A stretch of 64,000 bases of DNA from NCBI RefSeq assembly GCF_000820145.1, contig NZ_CDBW01000032.1:62001-126000 (forward strand). Reading direction: 5' to 3'. The DNA comes from Aeromonas sobria (lineage in GTDB: Bacteria > Pseudomonadota > Gammaproteobacteria > Enterobacterales > Aeromonadaceae). The notes under the pieces are model-generated. The model made no database searches. It saw nothing but the letters and a program-made list of their open reading frames with translations, and was not told the DNA's origin. Position numbers and translations under genes: made by a program. Below, piece by piece: positions 7,776 through 17,260 of the stretch (within the stretch, counting starts at the first letter, position 1; every line of letters begins with the position of its first letter).

Positions 7776-9848
7776 TCACTCGATCCGTCGAGTGAAGGGG
7801 GGGAGTGCGTCGAGCAATCCTTTGCCATAGCGTTTGGTTAACAGCCGCCGGTCGAGAATGGTGACTCGGCCCCGATCGGCCTCTTTGCGAATGAGGCGGC
7901 CACAGGCCTGAATGAGTTTGCGGGAGGCTTCCGGCACCGTCAGTTGCAGGAACGGATTTCCCCCCCGCTGCTCGACCCACTCGGCGGTAGCCTCTTCGAC
8001 CGGTGAGTTGGGCACCGCGAAGGGGAGTTTGGTGATCACCAGATTGGTAAGGTAGTGGCCCGGCAGATCCAGCCCCTCAGAGAAGCTGCCGGTACCAAAC
8101 AGAATGCTGGCCTGGCCGCCATCGCATTTTTGCTTGTGCAAGGTGAGCAGGGCGTTGCGAGAGGCTTCCCCCTGCACCAGCAGAGAGAGTCCCTTGGCGC
8201 GCAGTCCCGCCACCACTTCATTCATCTGTCGATAGGAGGAGAAGAGCACCAGGCTTGCCTCCTTGCCAGCCAGAATACGAGGCAGCACGCTGATGAGCTC
8301 GCTGGTAAAGGCCGGCGAGTTGGGTTCGTGCTCCATCTTGGGCAGGTAGAGTTCGGCCTTCTGGTATTCAAAGGGGGAACGCAGGCGCAGGTAACGGGTG
8401 CCGTCGTGCTCCTTGAGCCCTACCTGATGGCGAAAATAGCTAAATGAAGATAGGGCGGTGAGGGTCGCGGAGACCAGCACGGCACCCAGACACTTGGACC
8501 ATAGCCACTCTTCCAGCAGATAACCCACCTCGATGGGGGAGGCGTGCAACCAGATATCGCCATCGTCACTCTTGGCCATCCAGCGGGCGAGCGGGGTCTT
8601 GCCCTGTGGCACATGGCGCCCCAGCATCTCCCACAAGGCGCAGAAACTCTCCAGCCGTTGCAAGTGAAAACCACTCTCGGCCAGCAGGGGCTCGGCCTCT
8701 TTGCGGCGGATCTCGCCATCTTTCAGCGCTTCACCGATGGCGCTCTGCATCCGATCCAGAGCCCGCAACGCCTTCTTGCTCGATTCCTTGAGGTTTTCCG
8801 CCAGCATCGGCAGGGGATCCGGTAATACCCCTTCCGCGAAGCGGTAGTGGGGTTCACTGCCAAACAGCCGATCGTTGGCGCTGAGCCACTGCTCGACCGC
8901 TTTCAGGTCGGGCTGGATGGAGGCCAGCGCATCCTGCAGTTTGAGTTGGGGGTCGATCAGGCTCTCTTTATTGAGGGCCCGCGCCAGTTTGCCCGCACTC
9001 TGTACCAGCTTCTCCAGCCAGCGACGGGAGCCTTTGACGCTGGCCGACGCAGCGCCGTGATCCCGGGCAATGGTGGGCAGGTGATGGGCCTCATCGAGTA
9101 CATAGATACACTCATCGGGGGGCGGCAGTATGATGCCACCGCCCATGGTGAGATCGGAGAGCAGCAGCGCATGGTTGACCACCAGCACATCGGCACTGTC
9201 CATGTCGTTGCGGGCCCGATGAAAGGGGCAGTGTTGATGGTGGCTGAGGGCCTTGTTACAGGTGTGGCGGTCGGCGGCGATATGCTGCCAGCAGGCGTCT
9301 GATATGGGTTCTGGCCAGTTATCTCTATCCCCGTCCCACTTGCCATCGGTGTAGGCCTGCCACAGGCGGGCAAAGCGATCCTTGTCGCTATCCGACGGCT
9401 TGTGCTTGCTCAAGGTACCAAAGTCGATTTCGAAGTTGGCCATCTCGACGCCACTGGCCGCTTGCTCCAGCAGATGCTCGCAGCAATAGCGCTGGCGTCC
9501 CTTGACCAGCATAAAGCGAAATGGCAGCTCGCTGTGGCGGTGGTAAAAAGGCAGATCTTTATGAATGAGCTGCTCTTGCAGGGCCACGGTGGCAGTGGAG
9601 ATCACCAGCTTTTTCTGGGTCAGTCGAGCCACCGGGATGGCGCCCTGAGCATAGGAGAGGGATTTGCCGATCCCGGTTCCCGCTTCGGCAACCAGGATCC
9701 GGCGCTGTTTGTCGTACTCACCAGTCAGGGTTTTGGCGATCTCGGCCACCAGAAAGTTCTGCTCTTTGCGCGGCACAAAACTGGGCAGTCCATCCGAAAT
9801 CTGGCGATAGGTTTGACGAATGGTAGCTTTGAGGCGAGTCGAGAGCAT
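7776..9848 (-). CDS. dinG: ATP-dependent DNA helicase DinG
   Basis: A 690-residue XPD-like superfamily 2 helicase. Walker A is GTGIGKS at residues 57-63. The DEAH box reads DEAHH, the iron-sulfur domain cysteines are in RYCCEHLL, ACWQHIA, HTCNKA and QHCPFH, and motif VI is QACGRLIRKEADRG. The C-terminal ILDRRLLTKRYGKGLLDALP matches DinG (E. coli: YDKRLLTKNYGKRLLDALP). DinG unwinds DNA 5'-3' and resolves R-loops and D-loops. The ATG at 9848 gives the family N-terminus; a longer in-frame extension to 9932 is not supported. E. coli dinG is LexA-controlled, but I see no LexA box in the 396 nt upstream. Confidence 0.92.
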   Translation of the reverse strand: MLSTRLKATIRQTYRQISDGLPSFVPRKEQNFLVAEIAKTLTGEYDKQRRILVAEAGTGIGKSLSYAQGAIPVARLTQKKLVISTATVALQEQLIHKDLPFYHRHSELPFRFMLVKGRQRYCCEHLLEQAASGVEMANFEIDFGTLSKHKPSDSDKDRFARLWQAYTDGKWDGDRDNWPEPISDACWQHIAADRHTCNKALSHHQHCPFHRARNDMDSADVLVVNHALLLSDLTMGGGIILPPPDECIYVLDEAHHLPTIARDHGAASASVKGSRRWLEKLVQSAGKLARALNKESLIDPQLKLQDALASIQPDLKAVEQWLSANDRLFGSEPHYRFAEGVLPDPLPMLAENLKESSKKALRALDRMQSAIGEALKDGEIRRKEAEPLLAESGFHLQRLESFCALWEMLGRHVPQGKTPLARWMAKSDDGDIWLHASPIEVGYLLEEWLWSKCLGAVLVSATLTALSSFSYFRHQVGLKEHDGTRYLRLRSPFEYQKAELYLPKMEHEPNSPAFTSELISVLPRILAGKEASLVLFSSYRQMNEVVAGLRAKGLSLLVQGEASRNALLTLHKQKCDGGQASILFGTGSFSEGLDLPGHYLTNLVITKLPFAVPNSPVEEATAEWVEQRGGNPFLQLTVPEASRKLIQACGRLIRKEADRGRVTILDRRLLTKRYGKGLLDALPPFTRRIE

Positions 9849-10066
9849 GCAGGAATGGCCATTGAGGGAGTTAACAGAAGGGTAAGGATACCTGTAACCC
9901 CTCCTTGAGGTCGAGGTTACTGCGATTATCACGGCAAGGTTACGCGCAGCAGACCAGGTTGGTGATTTATCAGGTGGTCAGCCCCTTTAGCCTGTAAAAC
10001 AGGCTGTTTGAGTCCGTTTTTTCAGCGAAATGGTTTGTAAACGTTTTCCCTTTGCTGGATGACCAG

Positions 10067-10082
10067 GTGAGATCTGGCTCAC
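10067..10082. promoter_or_regulatory. dyad upstream of the porin gene, CRP-like
   Basis: GTGAG-N6-CTCAC is a perfect 5-bp inverted repeat in the dinG-porin divergent region. It resembles a CRP site but the TGA/TCA half-sites are two bases farther apart than in the consensus, so it may serve another regulator. It lies just upstream of the predicted porin promoter. Confidence 0.3.
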
Positions 10083-10132
10083 ACTTTCGCTTTGCTGACT
10101 ATGATTTCCATAAAAAGTTCCAAGTTTTTTCA

Positions 10133-10161
10133 TTGCGGTTCAAAAAGTCCGGTGCTAGTCT
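10133..10161 (+). promoter_or_regulatory. predicted sigma-70 promoter of the porin gene
   Basis: TTGCGG and TAGTCT are separated by 17 nt. This gives a 5' UTR of about 75 nt for the porin at 10245, a length compatible with control of a major porin by small RNAs (inference). Confidence 0.4.
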
Positions 10162-10244
10162 CGGCGGCATAGTGATGCAAAGAACATCGCTAACACAGGG
10201 AATAACAACAACTTAGTGTTTAATTACAGTAGGCATTGGAAACT

Positions 10245-11321
10245 ATGAAAAAGACAATTCTGGCTATTGCTATCCCGGCTCTGTTTGCATCCGCCGCTAA
10301 CGCCGCAGTGATCTATGACAAAGACGGTACCAACTTTGACGTTTACGGCCGTGTACAGGCTAACTACTACGGTGACCACGACTCTTCTGACGCTGAATTG
10401 GTTGGTGCTTCCCGTCTGGGTTGGTCCGGCAAGATTGCGTTGAACAATACTTGGTCTGGTATTGCCAAGACCGAGTGGCAAGTTGCTTCCGAGAACAGTG
10501 ACAATATTAATAAAGGCTCTACCGCTACCAAAGGCGAGAGCACTGGCGGTAAATTCGAAGCTCGTCATATCTACGTAGGTTTTGACGGTACTCAATACGG
10601 TAAGATCATCTTCGGTCAAACCGACACCGCCTACTACGATGCCATCGTTGCAACCGATATCTTCAACGAGTGGGGTAGCGAAGGTAACCTGTATGATGGT
10701 CGCCAAGAAGGCCAGATCATCTACTCCAACAGCTTCGGTGGTTTCCACGGTAAAGTTTCCTACCAGACTAATGATGATGCAGTGACTTCCGTTAAAGACG
10801 TCGGTTCCAACACCATCAGCAAGACTACCCAAGACGTTAAGCTGGACAAAGGTTACGGTGCTGCAGCTGGTTACAAGTTTGACTTCGGTCTGGGCTTTGA
10901 TGCCGGTTACAACCGTTCTGACCTGGAAGCGACTGCTGACCGCGCTGGCTCTTTCCTGGCAGGCAACAAATTCGAGAAGTCTGACTGGGCTATCTCTTCC
11001 AACTACGGCATCGGTGGCTTCTACTTTGCAGCCATGTATAACGAAACCGACCTGAAAAACAAGGCGACTGGTAACAAGCACGAAGGTAAGGGCTACGAGC
11101 TGGCTGCTTCTTACAACGTCGATGCGTGGACCTTCCTGGCCGGTTACAACAAAGAAGAGACTCGTGCTCCGGGCGCTGCATACAAAGATTCTATTGATGC
11201 AACTCTGTTGGGCGTTCAGTATGCTTTCACTTCCAAGCTGAAAGCGTATACCGAGTACAAAATCGAAGGTTTGGATAAGAAAGACGACCAGTGGACAGTT
11301 GCTCTGCAGTACAACTTCTAA
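10245..11321 (+). CDS. general outer-membrane porin (OmpC/OmpF type)
   Basis: A 358-residue trimeric 16-strand porin. Signal peptide of 20 residues (MKKTILAIAIPALFASAANA), mature start AVIYDKDG followed by FDVYGRVQANYYG as in Gram-negative porins. The loop-3 region includes FGQTDTAYYDAIVATDIFNEWG, and the C-terminus is YNF, the beta-barrel assembly signal. Aromatic girdle residues alternate throughout. Codon use is strongly biased (GGT, AAC, CTG), as in a highly expressed gene. The ATG at 10245 is chosen because a TTG three codons earlier would spoil the signal peptide. In Aeromonas such proteins are called porin II or OmpC-like; the exact paralogue cannot be decided here. Confidence 0.9.
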   Translation: MKKTILAIAIPALFASAANAAVIYDKDGTNFDVYGRVQANYYGDHDSSDAELVGASRLGWSGKIALNNTWSGIAKTEWQVASENSDNINKGSTATKGESTGGKFEARHIYVGFDGTQYGKIIFGQTDTAYYDAIVATDIFNEWGSEGNLYDGRQEGQIIYSNSFGGFHGKVSYQTNDDAVTSVKDVGSNTISKTTQDVKLDKGYGAAAGYKFDFGLGFDAGYNRSDLEATADRAGSFLAGNKFEKSDWAISSNYGIGGFYFAAMYNETDLKNKATGNKHEGKGYELAASYNVDAWTFLAGYNKEETRAPGAAYKDSIDATLLGVQYAFTSKLKAYTEYKIEGLDKKDDQWTVALQYNF

Positions 11322-11370
11322 TAAGTTGAACAAGAGTAATATCCTGGCTTGAGTCTTTGACCAAGCTACG

Positions 11371-11405
11371 AATGGCCGAGATGAACTCTCGGCCATTTTT
11401 CTTTT
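11371..11405 (+). terminator. intrinsic terminator after the porin
   Basis: Stem AATGGCCGAG / CTCGGCCATT followed by TTTCTTTTT, about 50 nt beyond the porin stop. Confidence 0.9.
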
Positions 11406-11796
11406 TGGCGGTGCGGTATAGCTGCTTCGTATTAGCAGCATGGTGAATCGCCTTTCATGGTGATATTTGGCGCACCGTCTGTCTCGGCTAATCTATCCTG
11501 CTTCCTGCTTCCTGCTTCCTGCTTCCTGCTTCCTGCTTCCTGCTTATCTCTTTGATTGATTGGGTTATTGTTCTCTTTTGTGCAGTGACGTGAACTGCAC
11601 CGTGTAGCTTGGTTTGGCCTGTGAGTATCTGGCATCCCTTGCAAGGGGATGCGGCGCTATCTGCGCTGATATGTATGGGAGCACCATGCTGGATGGTTGT
11701 GTATGGAAAGCTGGGAGGAGGGAATTGAAGCCAGTCAGAGTTGGGCACTCGACGTGCAGCCGAGCGAGGTGGAAGCCCATGTTTAAATCAGTAACA
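11406..11796. other. convergent intergenic region between porin and tyrA
   Basis: About 390 nt without a convincing gene. It holds a heptanucleotide tandem array (annotated separately) and two adjacent hairpins: TGCAGT-N7-ACTGCA at 11581-11599 and a 9-bp stem-loop at 11632-11652 (GCATCCC paired with GGGATGC). Reading frames across it are driven by the tandem repeat and have no signals of translation. Confidence 0.6.
11496..11544. repeat. tandem heptanucleotide repeat, seven copies
   Basis: Seven perfect head-to-tail copies of TCCTGCT. The array ends cleanly, with no degenerate copies at either edge, suggesting recent expansion or contraction. It is noncoding and lies between two convergent genes, each with its own terminator, so an effect on transcription is not obvious. 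Confidence 0.95.
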
Positions 11797-11832
11797 AATA
11801 AAAAGGGAAGATGCTCAGGCACCTTCCCTTTT
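11797..11832 (-). terminator. intrinsic terminator after tyrA
   Basis: On the minus strand AAAAGGGAAGGTGC pairs with GCATCTTCCCTTTT (one G-U pair) and is followed by TTATTTG. It lies about 40 nt beyond the tyrA stop. Confidence 0.85.
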
Positions 11833-11869
11833 ACCGTTTGTTTGGGCTCCGATGCCCCTATTGGCGGGA

Positions 11870-13009
11870 TCAGCCGTGCTGGCGGCGGTCGTTGGCCTGG
11901 GCCAGCAGCATGCGGCTTTCACGCAGGAACTGGTCGGCATGTTCGCCAAAGAAACCGGAAACTTGCGAGAAGGCGTCGATAAAGCCGGCTCTGTCCCCCC
12001 GTTCCAGCAGCCCCAGCGCTTCGCCAAAGTTCTGGTAGTAACGGCGGATCATCGCCAGATTCTGCGGCGATGACAAAATGATGTCGGCATAGAGGTGGGG
12101 ATCCTGAGCAAACAGTCGCCCGACCATGGCCAGCTCCAGCCGGTAGATGGGGGAGCTCAAACTCAGCAGGCGATCCAGATTGGCATGCTCCCGGGAGAGG
12201 TGCCAGCCATAGGCAAAGGTGGCGAAGTGGCGCAGCGCCTGGATGAGGGTCATGGCCTCATCGTGGGCCTTGGCTTCCACCTGTTGCAAGCGGGCGCCCC
12301 AGATGGTCATCTGATCCAGTAGCCACTGGCTGGCGGCGGGGTCGCGGCCCTGACAGCTGACAATCACCTGCTTGGCGAGGCTCGCCACATCCGGCCCGAA
12401 CATGGGGTGCAGCCCCAGCACCGGCCCTTGGTGCACTGCCAGCATGTGCTCGAGCGGCGCCGCCTTCACGCTGGTGACATCCACCAGCAGGCAGTGGGCT
12501 GGCAAGTTGCCGAGTCGGTCGATGATCTGGCAGGTGATGTCGATGGGCACCGCCACCATCACCAGACCGGCGTCCGCGAGGATCTCGTCAGCGCGCGGCC
12601 AGTCCCCCTGTTCCAGCGTCTCGACCCGGTAGCCAGAGAGGCCAAACATCTGGCCGAACAGCCGACCAAGCTGACCCTGACCACCGATGATGACAATCTT
12701 GCCAAGGTCCGGCTTCATGCATTTGAAGTGGTGTTCTTTTTCGCTGGCCGATTCGAGAATATAGGATTCGCGCATCACCCGGCGCAGCACATCCTCGATG
12801 AGATCGCCGGGTACGCCCAGCAGTTCGGCCTCGGCGCGGCGGCGGGCCAGCATGCTTGCCTCCCGATCCGGTGCATAGATGGGCAGGCCGTGGCGGCTCT
12901 TCACCTCACCCACTTCTCCCACCAGCGCCAGACGGGCGGCCAGCAGATCAATCAGCTGCTTGTCCACCACATCAATTTTGTCCCTGAGGGCATTCAACTC
13001 TTCAGCCAT
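11870..13009 (-). CDS. tyrA: chorismate mutase / prephenate dehydrogenase (T-protein)
   Basis: A 379-residue bifunctional enzyme making 4-hydroxyphenylpyruvate from chorismate. Residues 1-90 are the AroQ chorismate mutase ([20 protein letters not shown], then [13 protein letters not shown]). The dehydrogenase domain follows, with the nucleotide-binding loop GGQGQLG at 109-115 and the substrate region [16 protein letters not shown] and [12 protein letters not shown]. Length matches E. coli TyrA (373 aa). It sits downstream of aroF in the order of the classic enterobacterial tyrosine operon, but with a 124-nt spacer. Confidence 0.95.
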   Translation of the reverse strand: MAEELNALRDKIDVVDKQLIDLLAARLALVGEVGEVKSRHGLPIYAPDREASMLARRRAEAELLGVPGDLIEDVLRRVMRESYILESASEKEHHFKCMKPDLGKIVIIGGQGQLGRLFGQMFGLSGYRVETLEQGDWPRADEILADAGLVMVAVPIDITCQIIDRLGNLPAHCLLVDVTSVKAAPLEHMLAVHQGPVLGLHPMFGPDVASLAKQVIVSCQGRDPAASQWLLDQMTIWGARLQQVEAKAHDEAMTLIQALRHFATFAYGWHLSREHANLDRLLSLSSPIYRLELAMVGRLFAQDPHLYADIILSSPQNLAMIRRYYQNFGEALGLLERGDRAGFIDAFSQVSGFFGEHADQFLRESRMLLAQANDRRQHG

Positions 13010-13133
13010 ATCCAGTCCCTGCTGGTACCGCGGGTAGTGGCACCTGGTGATTCAAGATGCAACTTGTGTATCACTGCGTGTTACAGCCAGTGATACCCAG
13101 GTTGTTCAATAGGTTACGACAAGATAGCACGAC

Positions 13134-14207
13134 TTATCGTGCAGTTCTGCGGTTGAGCGGGGTGGCCAGCTCCCGATGGCATCGATCCAGCAGCGCGGCT
13201 GTGGTGTCCCAGTCGATGCAGGCATCGGTGATGGAAACCCCGTAGCGCATCTGCTCTTTGGGCTGCTCGCTGGATTGGCTACCCTCGAACAGGTTGGATT
13301 CGAGCATCACCCCGATAATGGAGCGATTGCCTTCCTGGATCTGGTGGATGACGTTGTCGGCCACCTTGGGCTGCAAACGGTGATCCTTGCTGGAGTTGCC
13401 GTGGCTGCAATCCACCACCAGACCGGGTAGCAGGCCCGCTTTTTCCAGCGCCTCTTCCGCCAGCGACACATTGACCGAGTCGTAGTTGGGATGTTTGCCG
13501 CCGCGCAAGATCACGTGGCCATCCGGGTTGCCCTGGGTCTGCAGCAAAGCGACCTGACCCTGCTGGTTGATCCCCATAAAGGCGTGAGGAGAAGAGGCTG
13601 ATTGCAGCGCGTTGATGGCGGTACCCAGGTTGCCGTCGGTGCCATTCTTGAAACCGACCGGCATGGAGAGACCGGAGGCCATTTCCCGGTGGGTCTGGGA
13701 TTCGGTGGTACGGGCGCCGATGGCAGACCAGGAGAAGAGCTCCGCCAGGTATTGCGGGCTGATCGGATCGAGCGCTTCGGTCGCCAGCGGCAACTCCAGC
13801 TCAGCCAGCCAGCAGAGCAGTTCGCGGGCACGGTGCAGTCCCAGCTCTACATCGAAGGTGCCATCCAGATTCGGGTCGTTGATAAAGCCTTTCCAGCCGA
13901 CCGTGGTGCGTGGCTTCTCAAAGTAGACCCGCATGACAATGTAGAGCGAGTCCTGATAGGCGTCATGCAGCGCTTTGAGTCTGGTTGCGTACTCTTTGGC
14001 GGCGTCCATGTCGTGGATCGAGCAAGGGCCACAGATCACCAGCAAGCGGTGATCGCGGCGGTGAATGATGTCGGCGATCGTCGCTCGTGCCCCTTGCACG
14101 AAGGCCAGCGCCTGATCGGAGATGGGTAATTTCTCCTTGAGCTGGGCAGGGGTGATCATCACTTGTTCAGACTGGATATGGATGTTGTTCAGGGGATCTC
14201 GTTGCAT
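13134..14207 (-). CDS. aroF: 3-deoxy-7-phosphoheptulonate synthase (DAHP synthase), AroF type
   Basis: A 357-residue class I DAHP synthase, the first step of the shikimate pathway. It shows the signatures LVICGPCSIHD (about residues 56-66), VMRVYFEKPRTTVGWKG, ARTTESQTHREMASGL, VGFKNGTDG, LRGGKHPNYD and VVDCSHGNSSKDH, together providing metal, phosphoenolpyruvate and erythrose-4-phosphate contacts. Position in front of tyrA and a TyrR-type operator point to the tyrosine-sensitive isoenzyme (AroF) rather than AroG or AroH; sequence alone does not settle the feedback specificity. Confidence 0.9.
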   Translation of the reverse strand: MQRDPLNNIHIQSEQVMITPAQLKEKLPISDQALAFVQGARATIADIIHRRDHRLLVICGPCSIHDMDAAKEYATRLKALHDAYQDSLYIVMRVYFEKPRTTVGWKGFINDPNLDGTFDVELGLHRARELLCWLAELELPLATEALDPISPQYLAELFSWSAIGARTTESQTHREMASGLSMPVGFKNGTDGNLGTAINALQSASSPHAFMGINQQGQVALLQTQGNPDGHVILRGGKHPNYDSVNVSLAEEALEKAGLLPGLVVDCSHGNSSKDHRLQPKVADNVIHQIQEGNRSIIGVMLESNLFEGSQSSEQPKEQMRYGVSITDACIDWDTTAALLDRCHRELATPLNRRTAR

Positions 14208-14245
14208 TGCTGGGTACCTCGCCAGCGGCGCGGCTGGTCAGTGTG

Positions 14246-14263
14246 TGTAATTAAATATTTACG
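14246..14263 (-). promoter_or_regulatory. TyrR box upstream of aroF-tyrA
   Basis: TGTAATTAAATATTTACG matches the TyrR consensus TGTAAA-N6-TTTACA at ten of the twelve conserved positions. It lies about 40 nt upstream of the aroF start. A second, half-conserved element begins with TGTAAA at 14321-14338, in keeping with the multiple TyrR boxes of E. coli aroF. Confidence 0.65.
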
Positions 14264-14513
14264 GTGGTGCGAATTCGTTGCACGAGGCCACAAGATACCA
14301 ACTCACCCTCGATATTCAAGTGTAAATGTTGATATGTAATCATTTTTAGCTGTTTTTATATGGTTACCCCATCGTTCAGGGAGTGGGGAGTGCGATACTT
14401 ACCTTTCTATGAACATGGTTTGTATTTTTTTATTTACACTTTGGTGCTTATGTCAGCCGCATCTTCGCTGAGTGGCTACGGGGGATGTCGGTATGGGGGG
14501 GACCGCTATGGGC

Positions 14514-14547
14514 AAAAAAATGCGGGAGCCAGCATCTGGCTCCCGCA
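14514..14547 (-). terminator. intrinsic terminator after glgC
   Basis: Stem TGCGGGAGCCAG / CTGGCTCCCGCA with a 3-nt loop, followed on the minus strand by a run of seven T. Confidence 0.95.
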
Positions 14548-14572
14548 GTGTGATGAGAAGGGTTGGCTGGCG

Positions 14573-15901
14573 TTATGCCGATACCGGCTGCTTGGCATCG
14601 GTAATGCTGTCGCTGGCCTGCTCCTGTTTAGCCAGTGCATCCAGCATGGGTTTAGTGACCAGCACGATCCCCTGTTCGGAGCGGTGGAAGCGACGGGCGT
14701 CTTCATCGGCATTTTCACCGATCACCATGCCTTCCGGCAGTTTGCATCCCTTGTCGATCACCACCCGGCGCAGTCGGCAACCGGCACCGATCTCCACACC
14801 CGGGAAGATCACGGCCTGATCCAGGGTGCAGAAGGACTCTACCCGCACATTGGTAAAGAGCACCGAACTCAGGATAAAGGAGCCGCAGACGATGGTGCCG
14901 CCCGAGAACATGGAGTTGATGGTCATGCCGTGCTGGCCGTTTTTGTCCTGCACGAACTTGGCGGAAGGGGTCATGTTCTGACTGGTCCAGATGGGCCAAT
15001 CCTGATCGTAGATATCCAGCTCCGGGGTGACGGAAGCGAGGTCCATGTTGGCTTCCCAGAAGGAGTCAACGGTGCCCACATCGCGCCAGTAGGGTTTGCG
15101 ATCAGGGCTGCAGCCAACGCAAGACATCCCGAACGGATGGGCGTAGGCGGTGCCTTCACTGACCACCCGCGGGATCACATCCATGCCGAAATCGTGATGA
15201 GATTGCGCGTTGGCAAGGTCCTCTTCCAGCAGTTGGTAGAGATACTCGGCATCGAAGATATAGACGCCCATGGAAGCCAGCGCGGTGTCAGCTTTACCCG
15301 GCATCGCCGGTGGGTTGACCGGTTTTTCGACGAAGGCGTTGATCTTGCGATCATCATCCACCGCCATCACCCCGAAGGCGCTGGCTTCACTGCGTGGCAC
15401 CTCAATACAGGCGACAGTCACCTTGGCACCCATGTTGACGTGATCCAGCAACATGGCGGCGTAATCCATCTTGTAGATGTGATCGCCAGCCAGCACTACC
15501 ACATATTTGGGGGCGTGATCGCGGATGATATCCAGATTCTGGTAGACCGCATCGGCGGTACCACGGTACCAGCTCACTTCGTCAACCCGCTGCTGGGCAG
15601 GCAACAGGTCAATAAACTCGTTCATCTGATAGCGCAAAAAAGACCAGCCAGATTGCAGGTGGCGCAGCAGACTGTGGGATTTGTACTGGGTCACGACGCC
15701 AACGCGACGAATGCCGGAGTTGATGCAATTGGAGAGTACGAAATCGATGATGCGGAATTTACCTCCGAAATGAACAGCAGGCTTCGCGCGGTTATCGGTC
15801 AATTGCTTGAGGCGACTGCCCCGCCCTCCGGCGAGAACCAAAGCCATGGTCTCGTTCAGCAACTGTCTTGATTTTGCTGTATTGGCAGGTTGTAACAACA
15901 T
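14573..15901 (-). CDS. glgC: glucose-1-phosphate adenylyltransferase (ADP-glucose pyrophosphorylase)
   Basis: A 442-residue enzyme making ADP-glucose for glycogen synthesis. The nucleotidyltransferase motif AGGRGSRL (24-31) is followed by [15 protein letters not shown], with the Lys of the activator/catalytic region at 40. [25 protein letters not shown] and the C-terminal left-handed beta-helix ([23 protein letters not shown]) follow in family order. The ATG at 15901 has GGGATATGAG upstream; an in-frame extension to 15973 is not preferred. It stands alone here; other glg genes must lie elsewhere. Confidence 0.93.
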   Translation of the reverse strand: MLLQPANTAKSRQLLNETMALVLAGGRGSRLKQLTDNRAKPAVHFGGKFRIIDFVLSNCINSGIRRVGVVTQYKSHSLLRHLQSGWSFLRYQMNEFIDLLPAQQRVDEVSWYRGTADAVYQNLDIIRDHAPKYVVVLAGDHIYKMDYAAMLLDHVNMGAKVTVACIEVPRSEASAFGVMAVDDDRKINAFVEKPVNPPAMPGKADTALASMGVYIFDAEYLYQLLEEDLANAQSHHDFGMDVIPRVVSEGTAYAHPFGMSCVGCSPDRKPYWRDVGTVDSFWEANMDLASVTPELDIYDQDWPIWTSQNMTPSAKFVQDKNGQHGMTINSMFSGGTIVCGSFILSSVLFTNVRVESFCTLDQAVIFPGVEIGAGCRLRRVVIDKGCKLPEGMVIGENADEDARRFHRSEQGIVLVTKPMLDALAKQEQASDSITDAKQPVSA

Positions 15902-16117
15902 CTCATATCCCTTTGTAGATAAATCACTACAATGTTGCCTCTTTTGAGCCCTCAAGAAAGTGCTTTCAGTCACAAAATTGCGGCTTTCTCCGTAATAAAA
16001 TGACCTTTTTGTTATTAAAAATGACGGGTTGAACCGTAATTGCTTTCAATATGGTCAGTTGTCAATTGAGGCGAGCCGAGCGGTAAAGGGGCGGCGAGAG
16101 ATTGGCGGGCGAGATGG

Positions 16118-16149
16118 AAAAAAGCCCCTGCCAATGGTTGGCAGGGGCT
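16118..16149 (-). terminator. intrinsic terminator after secF
   Basis: Stem AGCCCCTGCCAA / TTGGCAGGGGCT, 3-nt loop, followed on the minus strand by TTTTTCC. It closes the secD-secF unit. Confidence 0.9.
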
Positions 16150-16191
16150 CGGTTAGTTGAGGCCCGGTGAGCCGGGCCTGATTAGCTAGGG

Positions 16192-17109
16192 TCAGGCCGC
16201 GTTGGCCAGTGGCTCCTCACTCTTCTTCTGGTATGCCTGCGGGGTGAGACCCAGCAGCTCCTGCACGGTCGAGGCGACGGTGATGGAGGAGACGGTACCC
16301 ACCAGAATGCCGGCGAACAGGGTGAAGGAGAAACCGTAGAGGGCGTCACCACCAAACAACAGCAGGGCACCCACGGTAAACAGAGTGGTGCCCGAGGTGA
16401 TCATGGTGCGACTGAAGGTTGCCTTGATGGCCACATCAGAGCACTCGTGGATCCCCATCTGGGTGCGCGAGCTCAGCAGATCCCGCAGTCGGTCCGAGAT
16501 GACGATGCTGTCGTTGAGGGAGTAGCCGATCACCGCCATCAAACCGGCGATGATGTTGAGGTCAAACTCGATCTGGCACAGGGAGAGCAGCCCCAGCGCT
16601 ACGATGGCGTCATGCACTACCGAGAGCAGAATGCCGATGGCCTGGCGCCACTCGAAGCGAAACGCCAGATAGGCAGACATTGAGATAGAGGCAACCAGCA
16701 CTGCCAGCATCCCCTGCTGGAACAGCTCGGCACCCACCTGCGGGCCGACGATGGTGGTGCGCAGCAGTTCAACCGGCATCCCCAGTTGCTGCGTCAGCAT
16801 GGTGGCGAGATCCGCCGCGGGCCAGGGCAGTTCATGGGGCGGCAACTTGATCAGCCATTCGCCTGGTACACCGGCAGAGCTGAGTTCCACGGCACCCGCC
16901 AGCGGGGAGACCAGCATGGCATTGAGATCATGGGCCTCTTTCAGGGTCTGGATATTGAACTCCAGCAGGATCCCGCCGGTAAAGTCGAGCCCCAGAGTCA
17001 GGCCATTCACCAGCAAGATGGCGATGCTGGCCACAGTCAGGGCGATAGAGGCCCACAGGCCGATATAACGCCAACGAGTCAATCCCATTGCAACGATCAT
17101 TCTCAACAT
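16192..17109 (-). CDS. secF: protein translocase subunit SecF
   Basis: A 305-residue inner-membrane protein with six predicted TM segments. TM1 is IGLWASIALTVASIAILLVN, followed by the family block GLTLGLDFTGGILLEF; the TM4 motif is VIGYSLNDSIVISDRLRD, and the C-terminal block includes TTLFTVGALLLFGG. With SecD it uses the proton or sodium gradient to help pull exported proteins from SecYEG. The ATG at 17109 has AAGGAGAGAATT in front. The gene follows secD after an unusually long 151-nt spacer carrying three hairpins, whereas secD and secF are normally nearly contiguous. Confidence 0.92.
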   Translation of the reverse strand: MLRMIVAMGLTRWRYIGLWASIALTVASIAILLVNGLTLGLDFTGGILLEFNIQTLKEAHDLNAMLVSPLAGAVELSSAGVPGEWLIKLPPHELPWPAADLATMLTQQLGMPVELLRTTIVGPQVGAELFQQGMLAVLVASISMSAYLAFRFEWRQAIGILLSVVHDAIVALGLLSLCQIEFDLNIIAGLMAVIGYSLNDSIVISDRLRDLLSSRTQMGIHECSDVAIKATFSRTMITSGTTLFTVGALLLFGGDALYGFSFTLFAGILVGTVSSITVASTVQELLGLTPQAYQKKSEEPLANAA

Positions 17110-17152
17110 AATTCTCTCCTTGGCCACCCAGCATGAGGCTGTTGGCCTGTCA

Positions 17153-17237
17153 CGACGTGTCGCAACACGTCGGGGAACATGGTTCTGCTCCGGCACGCCC
17201 CGGCCATATCCATGGCCGATGGCGCGGCCAAAGCCGC
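17153..17237 (-). other. three consecutive hairpins in the secD-secF spacer
   Basis: Stem-loops at 17153-17172 (8-bp arms CGACGTGT/ACACGTCG), 17201-17218 (7-bp arms CGGCCAT/ATGGCCG) and 17224-17237 (GCGGC/GCCGC). None has a U-tract, so they look like mRNA structure (processing, stability or attenuation) rather than terminators. Confidence 0.5.
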
Positions 17238-17260
17238 TCATCAGAGGGACTGCTGTCCCG

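Noticed and set aside
9849..9947. LexA box for dinG
   Set aside because: No CTGT-N8-ACAG dyad is visible upstream of dinG, so SOS control could not be supported here.
11432..11822. Small frames repeating RKQEAGS on the minus strand
   Set aside because: The repetition is only the translation of the 7-bp DNA repeat; no start signals or conservation are visible.
14360..15871. A 503-codon plus-strand reading frame opposite glgC
   Set aside because: It runs through the glgC terminator and is the reverse complement of a conserved enzyme; composition matches a shadow.
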